Part shown: positions 30,424 to 38,607 of the stretch, one piece after another
Layout of the letters: every line of letters begins with the position of its first letter
How positions within the stretch are numbered: position 1 is the stretch's first letter
Source of the DNA: JBFWYO01 sp050186335
Lineage (GTDB): Bacteria; Pseudomonadota; Alphaproteobacteria; Bin65
Length of the DNA: 41,593 nucleotides
NCBI GenBank assembly: GCA_050186335.1
Contig: JBFWYO010000039.1
Coordinates: 1 to 41,593, forward strand
Direction of reading: 5' to 3'
Program-made: the position numbers and the translations under genes
The notes under the pieces: model-generated
What the model was told of the DNA's origin: nothing
What the model saw: only the letters and a program-made list of their open reading frames with translations
The model's database searches: none

Positions 30424-30894
30424 TCACGGCTTCAGGCGGAAGGTCGCCTCCACCTCGACGGCGGCGCCGAGCGGCAGCGACGGGCAGCCCACCGCGGCGC
30501 GCGCGTGCCGACCGCGGTCGCCGAAGATTTCGCCGATCAAATCGGACGCGCCGTTGATGACTTTCGGGTGGTCGACGAAATCCGACGACGAAGCGACGTA
30601 GCCGGCGATCCGAATGCACCGTTCGACCCGGTCGAGATCGCCGCCGCATGCCGCGCGCAGCTGCGCCACGACATTGAGCGCGCAGACCCGGGCGGCGGCG
30701 GCGCCTTGCGCGACATCCAGGTCGACGCCGAGTTTGCCCTTGTGGCGCACGACGCCATCGACCATCGGCACTTGCCCGGAAATCGTCACCACGCCGTGGT
30801 CGACGACAAAGGGCACGTAATTGCCGACCGCGCTGGTCACGGCGGGCAATACGATGCCCCTGGCGGCAAGCACCGCATCGATCGAACCGGCCAT
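30424..30894 (-). CDS. RidA/YjgF-family protein retaining the catalytic arginine position
   Basis: 156 residues from the ATG at 30894 (MAGSIDAVLAARGI). Family features are VVDHGVVTISGQVPMVDG, VCALNVVAQLRAACGGDLDR, IAGYVASSSDFVDHPKVING and the terminal EVEATFRLKP. Arg132 in HARAAVGCPSLP aligns by eye with Arg105 of E. coli RidA, the residue that binds the substrate carboxylate, so an imine/enamine deaminase role is possible. 2-aminomuconate deaminase belongs to this superfamily, which would fit the meta-cleavage neighbours. It lies 14 bp downstream of a second RidA-family gene (30909-31313) in one unit and converges with the dioxygenase gene. Confidence 0.88.
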   Translation of the reverse strand: MAGSIDAVLAARGIVLPAVTSAVGNYVPFVVDHGVVTISGQVPMVDGVVRHKGKLGVDLDVAQGAAAARVCALNVVAQLRAACGGDLDRVERCIRIAGYVASSSDFVDHPKVINGASDLIGEIFGDRGRHARAAVGCPSLPLGAAVEVEATFRLKP

Positions 30895-30908
30895 TTCACT
30901 CTCCCTCC

Positions 30909-31313
30909 TCAATCGGGTTGCATCCGCTCGGGCTCGGCGCGATAGGCCGTAACCTCGATCTCGATCCGCATGCGCGGATCCATCAATTCCGCCTGCCACG
31001 CGGTCGACGCGGGCATGACGGATCCGTAATGGCGACGCAGCACGGGCGCAATGTGAATATAGTCGGCCGTGTCCTTGAGGATCATGTTGGAACGAACGAC
31101 GTCGGCCAAAGTGGCGCCGGCCGCGTGCAGCGCGGTTGCGATGTTGTGAAACGTCTGTTCGGCCTGCTGCGCCGGATCGGCACTGATGTTGCCGGTTGCG
31201 TAGTCGAAGCCGGTACAGCCCGACAGCAGAATCCACGGCCCCATCACCACGACGCGCGAGTACGCGCCCTCCGTCTCGAACCGTGAGCCCGAACTGATGT
31301 TTTTACGAACCAT
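30909..31313 (-). CDS. RidA/YjgF-family protein lacking the catalytic arginine
   Basis: 134 residues from the ATG at 31313 (MVRKNISSGSRFETEGAY); the longer opening to 31472 is not supported. It has the RidA fold order: GPWILLSGCTGFDYATG, QAEQTFHNIATALHAAGATL, DVVRSNMILKDTADY and RIEIEVTAYRA. Where E. coli RidA has PARS with Arg105, this reads PAST, so Ser103 replaces the arginine. Rid subfamilies without this arginine are known not to have the classic imine deaminase activity. By position-by-position count it is about 67% identical to the protein at 40666-41067. First gene of the ridA pair. Confidence 0.88.
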   Translation of the reverse strand: MVRKNISSGSRFETEGAYSRVVVMGPWILLSGCTGFDYATGNISADPAQQAEQTFHNIATALHAAGATLADVVRSNMILKDTADYIHIAPVLRRHYGSVMPASTAWQAELMDPRMRIEIEVTAYRAEPERMQPD

Positions 31314-31667
31314 GGCCGTTCCCCTGTGTAGTGCGCCGCCGGCGGTCTGTCGTGTCGTCGGAAGATTATCGACGTTGATCGGCCGGTCAATCGCGGTCGC
31401 AGATCGTGGGCCGACAAGATCGAGCCCGCTTCGGGTAACCGAAACGGGCTCGAGTTTCGACGGCATCGACACCGAGGGGAGAGGTCGAATGGACCGTCAT
31501 GGACGGGAGGGGTAATTCCTCCCGCGGAGGATGGTCGGGGAACCATCGCATAAAGGAAAACCAGGCTCGGCCATCCAGGTTCCACAGGTCGCCAAAAATC
31601 TTCGGCGGGCCTGGGCGGCCTCGTTCCTGCGCGGCGGCGCGGTCGGTTGTCCGATTAACGATAATGT
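31314..31667 (-). other. Gene-free region with three perfect hairpins
   Basis: A 354-bp stretch upstream of the minus-strand ridA pair with no credible ORF. It contains cgagcccg...cgggctcg (31421-31452, with an inner tcgg/ccga pair), cgggagg-ggtaatt-cctcccg (31504-31524) and gatggt-cgggga-accatc (31530-31547). Three consecutive perfect stems within 127 bp exceed what the neighbouring gaps show. They could be a structured leader RNA of the ridA transcript, a small RNA on either strand, or protein-binding sites. None has a T-run, so they are not standard terminators. I recognise no known riboswitch. Confidence 0.45.
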
Positions 31668-32441
31668 CTAGGTGGCGAAGGCGATTGAAACCTTGCCCAT
31701 GCCCTCAAATTCCGCGGTAAAGCGGCTGCCAGGCTCGGCCGCGACCATTTTGGCCAGCGCGCCGCTCATGACGAGATCCCCGGCGCGCAGGCCCTCGCCC
31801 AGCCGCGTCAATGTCTCGGCGAGCCAGGCGACGGCGATCGCCGGATTGCCGAGACAGGCGTCGCCGCGACCCTGCGCGACCGGCTCGCCGTTCTTGTGCA
31901 TGACCATGCCGACCGCGGCGAGCCGCGCGAGATCCGGCGTCTCGCGATGCGGACCGAGCACCACGAGCCCGGCCGACGCGTTGTCGGCGATCGTGTCCTC
32001 GATCTTGATGTCCCACTGGGCGATCCGGCTGCCGCAGATTTCGAGCGCCGGACGCACGAAATCGGTGGCCGCGATAACCTGTTCGGGCGTGATCTTTTGC
32101 CCGACCAGATCGCGCGCCAGCACGAATGCGATTTCCGCTTCGACGCGCGGCTGCATGACCGAACCGGCTGCGGCCACGGCGCCGTCCGGCAAGACCGTAT
32201 CGCCGAAGATGACGCCGTAATCGGGCTCGTTGACGCCGAGCTGCGACTGCACCGCTTTCGACGTCAGGCCGATCTTGCGGCCAACGATGCGGCGGCCGGC
32301 TTTGGTCCAGCGCGCGATCGTCTGCTGCTGGATCGCGTAGGCCGGCCCGGCGCCGGAAATCTCGCCCCGAATCGGCGCGATGGGCGTGCCGGTGCGGTAA
32401 GCATCGACGATGCGATCGGCAATCCCGCGTGTGTCGGCCAT
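31668..32441 (-). CDS. 2-oxopent-4-enoate (2-keto-4-pentenoate) hydratase family enzyme
   Basis: 257 residues from the ATG at 32441 with a GGAGGG site about 5 nt upstream; the opening from 32486 adds 15 unsupported residues. The family includes MhpD, DmpE/XylJ and 4-oxalocrotonate decarboxylase, which act on the dienol products of meta-cleavage. Features: AYAIQQQTIARW, GRKIGLTSKAVQSQLGV, EPDYGVIF, QPRVEAEIAFVLARDL (metal-binding Glu residues), EDTIADNASAG and LRAGDLVMSGALAKM near the end. It could handle the ring-fission product made by the 29470 dioxygenase. Transcription appears separate from the ridA pair because of the 354-bp gap. Confidence 0.9.
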   Translation of the reverse strand: MADTRGIADRIVDAYRTGTPIAPIRGEISGAGPAYAIQQQTIARWTKAGRRIVGRKIGLTSKAVQSQLGVNEPDYGVIFGDTVLPDGAVAAAGSVMQPRVEAEIAFVLARDLVGQKITPEQVIAATDFVRPALEICGSRIAQWDIKIEDTIADNASAGLVVLGPHRETPDLARLAAVGMVMHKNGEPVAQGRGDACLGNPAIAVAWLAETLTRLGEGLRAGDLVMSGALAKMVAAEPGSRFTAEFEGMGKVSIAFAT

Positions 32442-33005
32442 GCTGCCCTCCAAGACGTTCGCGCGCGCGGCCGGCCGCCGGGGCATCGAACCGCTTCATA
32501 TCGCGATCCATTACCCCAGCGCCGGCGCGGTTGCCATTCGAATTTCGATCGACGCCGCACGGGATCGGTTATAGCCGCCGCACTGCGGTTCGCCGCCGGA
32601 TCGAATTGTCGGACAGCGCGGTTCAGCGATCCTTGCACGCTTCGCGTTCGGATATATTCCGCTCCACGAGTCCGTCGCGCAATCGGCCCGCGATCCCGGT
32701 TCGCGATATGGACGATCCCTACATTCGAATATCCGCGGTCGGTTACGGCAACCTTTGCCGCCGTCGATCCGACCGTCGACCGGCGACGGAAATTGACTCC
32801 GATGCCAGACCGGTCTCGAAAATCGACGGCGCGCCGCGTCGACCGGACCGCTGGGCCTTAAGATTTATGCCAATGGCCGGGGTTCACCATATTTAAACCA
32901 CGCTGACCGCCGTCGCGCGAATAGGCACTGCGGGCAGACTAGTTTAGCATTGCCGTTGCTTGGCGGCGCGATCAAGGCGCGACGGTATCGTTGGGGATAA
33001 TCGCT
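32442..33005. other. 564-bp intergenic region without recognisable gene
   Basis: It separates the divergent hydratase and cyclic-nucleotide/EAL genes. Open frames here are short or lack ribosome-binding sites and show no protein-like composition. Local AT-rich spots (gatatattcc at about 32652 and accatatttaaacc near 32890) could belong to promoters. No tRNA, strong terminator or mobile-element end was found. Confidence 0.4.
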
Positions 33006-34226
33006 GTGTCGCTCGACCAGCTTACGCGAATTGCATTGCCGGACGGCGCGGTCGTCTTCCGCATCGGCGATGCGGGCGATTGTGCGTTCATTATCGAAAA
33101 AGGCCGTATCGAAATCACCTTGCCGCGCGGCGATGCGGGCAATCGAACGTTCACGCTCGGCCCCGGCGAACTTTTCGGCGAAATGGCGCTGATCGACGAT
33201 CAGCCGCGGCTGGCCACAGCGCGCAGCGTCGGCGAGACGGAACTGCTGACCGTCACGCGCGATCAATTGCAGCGCCGCCTGGACAACACCGATTCGGTCG
33301 TCGCCATGCTGTTGCGCTTGACGCTGGCGCGCTATCGCGCGTTCGCGCGCGAAATGGCCCCCGAGCCGCCGCGACCGAGAGCGACAAAAGACGAAACAGA
33401 CGGCCATGACGGCGCCCGCACGAGCGGCATGGGCCGGATGCGGCTCGAAAACGACCTTCGCTCGGCGCTCGAGCGCGGCGAGTTCCGGTTGGCATTCCAG
33501 CCGATCGTCACGCTGTCCAACAACAAGTTGGCCGGCTTCGAAGCGCTGATCCGATGGCAAAGCCCGGAGCGCGGCTTCGTTTCGCCGGATCAGTTCATCG
33601 GCGTGGCCGAGGAGTCCGGCATCATTCAGCCCATCGGACGCTGGGTTGCGGCCGAGGCGTGCCGCGGACTCCACCGTATCGAAGCCGCGCGCCGGCATGC
33701 CGGTGTGGCCAACGGACCTCTGTTCTGCTCGATCAACGTGACCAAGCAGCAGATGACCGACGAAGGATTCTTCGGCGCCGTCGCGGCGGCACTCGATGCG
33801 ACGGGAATCGCGGCCAGTCAGATCAAGATGGAGCTGACCGAAAGCATGCTGATCGACGATCAGCGCCTGGCCCTGAACTGGATCGGCGTCTGCAAGGATC
33901 GCGGCCACAAGGTTTCGATCGACGATTTCGGAACCGGGTTTTCGAGCTTGGGGTACCTGCAGCATTTCCCGATCGACGAGATCAAGATCGACCGGTCGTT
34001 CATCCGCGCCATGCTGGAAAACAGCAAAAGCATGGCGATCGTGCGTGCGGTGATCGGGCTGGCCCACGGGCTCGGGCTTCAGACGGTGGCCGAAGGCGTC
34101 GAAATCGCCGCCCACGCAACAGCGCTCGACGATAGCGGCTGCCAGTACGGGCAAGGGTATCATTTTGCCAAGCCGGCTTCGGCCGACGAGGTATTGGCCA
34201 AATTGACGACGCCCGCGCCGGGCTGA
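33006..34226 (+). CDS. Cyclic-nucleotide-binding domain fused to an EAL phosphodiesterase domain
   Basis: 406 residues from the GTG at 33006, with GGGGA 8 nt upstream; the TTG at 32991 overlaps that site. Residues about 5-110 form a cNMP-binding (CAP-like) domain: PDGAVVFRIGDAGDCAFIIE, GELFGEMALIDDQPRLATARS. After a hydrophilic linker (about 116-148), residues 150-402 are an EAL domain with every c-di-GMP phosphodiesterase residue: E179 (FEALIRW), N244, E276, D306/D307 (DDFGTGFSS), K327, E363 (AEGVE) and Q383. There is no GGDEF domain, membrane segment or DNA-binding helix. It should hydrolyse c-di-GMP in the cytoplasm under control of a bound ligand. The binding cassette has R68-L-A where canonical sites have R-[ST]-A, so cAMP/cGMP may not be the ligand. 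Confidence 0.92.
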   Translation: MSLDQLTRIALPDGAVVFRIGDAGDCAFIIEKGRIEITLPRGDAGNRTFTLGPGELFGEMALIDDQPRLATARSVGETELLTVTRDQLQRRLDNTDSVVAMLLRLTLARYRAFAREMAPEPPRPRATKDETDGHDGARTSGMGRMRLENDLRSALERGEFRLAFQPIVTLSNNKLAGFEALIRWQSPERGFVSPDQFIGVAEESGIIQPIGRWVAAEACRGLHRIEAARRHAGVANGPLFCSINVTKQQMTDEGFFGAVAAALDATGIAASQIKMELTESMLIDDQRLALNWIGVCKDRGHKVSIDDFGTGFSSLGYLQHFPIDEIKIDRSFIRAMLENSKSMAIVRAVIGLAHGLGLQTVAEGVEIAAHATALDDSGCQYGQGYHFAKPASADEVLAKLTTPAPG

Positions 34227-34308
34227 AATGCGGCGAGAACGCATCGCCCCCTGACGCCGGACCAAGGCGCATGGCGGCCGAGGCGGCCCAAATCCCGACG
34301 CAACGCCG

Positions 34309-35424
<1,116 letters not shown>

Positions 35425-35436
35425 GAAACGACTCCT

Positions 35437-36819
35437 TCAGCGAAGCGCGCCGGCGCGCAGCCACGCGGCGGTATCGTCGAGCGCCTCGGCCAGGCGGGCC
35501 AACAATTTATCGATCTCGGCCTCGGTAATGATCAGCGGCGGCGCGACGGCCAGCGAGTCGCCGATGGCGCGCACGACCAGACCGCGCGCTTCGGCGAACT
35601 TGGCGGCCTGAGCGCCGATGCGGCCGACCGGATCGAACGGCGCACCGGAGGCTTTGTCGGCGACCAGTTCGACCGCCGCCAGCAAGCCGATGCCGCGCGC
35701 CTCGCCGACTAAGGAATGCGCGGCGAGGGCACGAAAGCCAAGCTGAAGGCGCGGTGCCACGGCCCGCACGTGCGCCACCAGGTCGCGCTCGTCGAAGATG
35801 CGCAGCACTTCGCTGGCCACCGCGGCGGCCAGCGGGTGGCCGGAATAGGTGAAGCCGTGGGCGAACACGCCGATCTTGTCGCTTTGCCGCGAGATCGCTT
35901 CCGCAATCGGCGCGCTGACCATGACCGCCGACATCGGCACGTAGGCCGAGGTCAGCGCCTTTGCCATCGTGATGATGTCGGGCTTCAGATTGAACGTCTG
36001 ACTGCCCCACCACTGGCCGGTGCGGCCGAAGCCGCAGATCACTTCGTCCGCGATCAGCAGAACATCGTGCCGGCGCAGCACCTCCTGGATGCGCGCGAAG
36101 TACGTCTCCGGCGGCACGACGACGCCGCCCGCACCCATCACCGGCTCGGCGATGAACGCGGCGATGGTCTCGGCGCCTTGCTCGAGGATCAGCCGCTCGA
36201 GATTGCCGGTCAGGCGTTCCACGAAATCGGCCTCGCTCTCGCCGTCCCTGCCGTTGCGATAGAAATGCGGGCAATCCGTGTGCAGCACGCGCGCGATCGG
36301 CAGATCGAAATCGCGATGGTTATTCGGCAAACCGGTGAGGCTGGCGGACGCGATTGTTACGCCGTGATAGCCGCGAAGACGCGAAATGATCTTCTTTTTG
36401 TCCGGCCGGCCGATGGCGTTGTTGTAGTACCAGACCAGCTTCATCGCCGTATCGTTGGCTTCCGAACCGGAATTGGCGAAGAACACCTTGCCCATCGGCA
36501 CCGGCGCGCGCCGCACCAATTGTTCCGCGAGATCGACGACCACTTCCGGCACCTTGCCGGCGAAGCTGTGATAGAATGGTAATGTTGTTAGCGCGCGCTG
36601 CGCGGCCGCCGCCAAGCGCGGTTCATTGAAGCCGAGCGCGGTGCACCACAGACCGGCAAGGCCTTCGATATATTCCTTGCCGTTCTCGTCGTAGACATAG
36701 ACGCCCTGGCCGCGCGAAATCACCAGCGGCCCGCCCTGTGCCGCGAGCGCGCGTAAATTCGTGTAGGGATGCAAATGCACCGCCACGTCGCGCGCGGCCA
36801 CGGAGTTGACACGTGTCAT
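35437..36819 (-). CDS. Class III pyridoxal-phosphate aminotransferase (omega-amino acid:pyruvate type)
   Basis: 460 residues. The class III core is visible: GKEYIEGLAGLWCTALGF, FYHSFAGKVPEVVVDLAEQL, FFANSGSEANDTAMKLVWYY, SRLRGYHGVTIASASLTG, EPVMGAGGVVVPPETY, LIADEVICGFGRTG and the PLP-binding Lys287 in ITMAKALTSAYVP. The substitution pattern (Trp in the EGLAGLWC segment and FYHSF) is typical of pyruvate-dependent omega-transaminases such as beta-alanine-, taurine- or putrescine-pyruvate enzymes. The pyruvate preference is supported by ald 12 bp downstream. The donor is probably the amino acid released by the HyuAB-type enzyme upstream; exact substrate unknown. Confidence 0.92.
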   Translation of the reverse strand: MTRVNSVAARDVAVHLHPYTNLRALAAQGGPLVISRGQGVYVYDENGKEYIEGLAGLWCTALGFNEPRLAAAAQRALTTLPFYHSFAGKVPEVVVDLAEQLVRRAPVPMGKVFFANSGSEANDTAMKLVWYYNNAIGRPDKKKIISRLRGYHGVTIASASLTGLPNNHRDFDLPIARVLHTDCPHFYRNGRDGESEADFVERLTGNLERLILEQGAETIAAFIAEPVMGAGGVVVPPETYFARIQEVLRRHDVLLIADEVICGFGRTGQWWGSQTFNLKPDIITMAKALTSAYVPMSAVMVSAPIAEAISRQSDKIGVFAHGFTYSGHPLAAAVASEVLRIFDERDLVAHVRAVAPRLQLGFRALAAHSLVGEARGIGLLAAVELVADKASGAPFDPVGRIGAQAAKFAEARGLVVRAIGDSLAVAPPLIITEAEIDKLLARLAEALDDTAAWLRAGALR

Positions 36820-36831
36820 CGCCGAAACCCC

Positions 36832-38595
36832 CTACGCTGCCGTGCCGGCCGCCTGCCGACGCAACGAGGCCGTGCCCGCCGCATCGACCGTGAAGCCCTT
36901 AACATCGATAGCGACGCCATACTGCTTCGCTGCGTGCGCGACGTCGTAGTAACCGAACTCGACGTCGCGCGCGATCGATGCCGGTTCGCGCAACAGCGGA
37001 TCGCCGAAACCGCCGCCGCCGGGCGTCCACACTTCGACAACGTCGCCGGCGGAAATTTCGATGCCTTCGTCCTTGCTGAGATGCGGCGGGTGATACTCGG
37101 TGCCGTCGGTGCGATAGATCACGACGCGGTTCACGCCGCCGTCCTTGCCGCCGGCCGCTCCCTGCGGACCGAAACGCCCATGATCCATCATGAACGACAG
37201 CTTCGCCTCGCCGGACAGAAGCTTGATACGGTAGTTGACGCCCAAGCCGCCGCGATGCCGACCCGGTCCGGGAGAACCTTCGTACAATTTGTAATGCTCG
37301 AACCGGATCGGATACATCTGCTCCATGACTTCGACCGGCGTGGTTGCGGCGTTGCCGGTGGTCGAGCAGCCGTTGCTCATGCCATCGCATTTCTCGCTGC
37401 CGCCATAGCCGCCGCCGCTGATGTAGTACATGACGTAGCGGCGATCGCGCTGCGGGTCGTAGCCGCCGATGGAAAGATTGGCGACGGTGCCGGCCGGTGC
37501 CGCCCAGACGCGATCCGGCACCGCCTTGACCATGGCGCTGAACACGGCTTCGCACACCCGTTGGCTCACCTCGGCTGCGCAGCCGGCGACCGGCAGCGGA
37601 TACTTGGCATAAAGATAGGTCCCGTCCGGATCGTCGATCTTGATCGGCTCGAACGTGCCGGCGTTCATCGCGACGTCCGGGAACACGTGTTTGACCGCGA
37701 GGTAGATCGAGGATTTCGTAGTTGCCAGCACGCTGTTGAGCGGGCCCTTGCAGGGCGGGCTCGATTTCGACAGATCGAAGTGCAGCTCGTCGCCGCGTTT
37801 CTTCATCGTCATGTGAATCTTCAGCGGCTCGTTGACGATGCCGTCGGAGTCGTTGTAGGCGATGCCTTCGTAATCGCCGTCGGGAATGGTGGCGATCTTG
37901 GCGCGCATCTGCTGCGCGGCACGCTTGCGGTATTCGGCGATCACGCCGTCGACCGTATCGGTGCCGTAGCGATCCAAGAGGCGCGTGAAGCGGCGCTCGC
38001 CGACCGTAAGCGCGCCGATCTGCGCCTTGATGTCGCCGATGCGCTCTTCGGACACGCGCACGTTCGATAGAATCAGCGAAACGATTTCCTTGTCCATCTT
38101 GTCTTCGCGGAAAATCTTCACCGGCGGTATGCGAAGCCCTTCCTGCTCGATTTCCGTGGCGCTGGCCGAGAAGCCCGACGGCACCATGCCGCCGCAATCC
38201 GGCCAGTGGCCGCTGTTGGACAGCCAGGCGAAAATCTCGCCCTTGTAGAAGAACGGCCGCAGGAACTTCACGTCCATGACGTGCGTGCCGCCCATATAGG
38301 GATCGTTGAAGATGAACACATCGCCCGGCCTGACCGGCATCTTGCGCTTGCGGATATACGCAAGGCCGGCTTGGGTGGAAAACTGCATACAGCCGACCCA
38401 AATCGGCATGCCCCATTCGCCCTGGGCGATCAGATCGCCGGTATCGCGGTGATAGATTCCATCCGAACGGTCCATCGCCTCGGAAATCACCGGGCTGAAC
38501 GCCGAGCGCTGGAACGCCAAATCCATCTCGTTGCAGACCTGCACGAGGCCGTTCTGAATGACCGCAAGGGTGACTTCGTCGAATTTCTTCTGCAT
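36832..38595 (-). CDS. Hydantoinase B/oxoprolinase family subunit
   Basis: 587 residues, the smaller subunit of an ATP-dependent cyclic-amide hydrolase (N-methylhydantoinase, 5-oxoprolinase, valerolactam/caprolactam hydrolase) or acetone/acetophenone carboxylase-type enzyme. Family landmarks: MDLAFQRSAFSPVISEAMDR, NDPYMGGTH (97-105), LSNSGHWPDCGGMVPSGFS, YDSDGIVNEPLKI-like segment (AYNDSDGIVNEPLKIHMT) and the glycine-rich GSPGPGRHRGGLGVNY. It starts 12 bp after hyuA and ends 12 bp before the aminotransferase gene. No hydantoin racemase or N-carbamoylase gene is adjacent, which favours a simple lactam or imide over a hydantoin. Confidence 0.93.
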   Translation of the reverse strand: MQKKFDEVTLAVIQNGLVQVCNEMDLAFQRSAFSPVISEAMDRSDGIYHRDTGDLIAQGEWGMPIWVGCMQFSTQAGLAYIRKRKMPVRPGDVFIFNDPYMGGTHVMDVKFLRPFFYKGEIFAWLSNSGHWPDCGGMVPSGFSASATEIEQEGLRIPPVKIFREDKMDKEIVSLILSNVRVSEERIGDIKAQIGALTVGERRFTRLLDRYGTDTVDGVIAEYRKRAAQQMRAKIATIPDGDYEGIAYNDSDGIVNEPLKIHMTMKKRGDELHFDLSKSSPPCKGPLNSVLATTKSSIYLAVKHVFPDVAMNAGTFEPIKIDDPDGTYLYAKYPLPVAGCAAEVSQRVCEAVFSAMVKAVPDRVWAAPAGTVANLSIGGYDPQRDRRYVMYYISGGGYGGSEKCDGMSNGCSTTGNAATTPVEVMEQMYPIRFEHYKLYEGSPGPGRHRGGLGVNYRIKLLSGEAKLSFMMDHGRFGPQGAAGGKDGGVNRVVIYRTDGTEYHPPHLSKDEGIEISAGDVVEVWTPGGGGFGDPLLREPASIARDVEFGYYDVAHAAKQYGVAIDVKGFTVDAAGTASLRRQAAGTAA

Positions 38596-38607
38596 GGCGC
38601 CGCTCCG

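Noticed and set aside
31421..31547. tRNA, SRP RNA or known riboswitch (glycine, guanidine) in the hairpin cluster
   Set aside because: No cloverleaf, no TTCGA-type T-arm, no conserved SRP tetraloop motif, and loops do not match guanidine or glycine riboswitch consensus sequences.
32429..32896. 155-codon open frame in the 32.4-33.0 kb gap
   Set aside because: It starts inside the hydratase coding region on the opposite strand, lacks a ribosome-binding site, and has Arg/Ser-rich composition typical of random high-GC frames.
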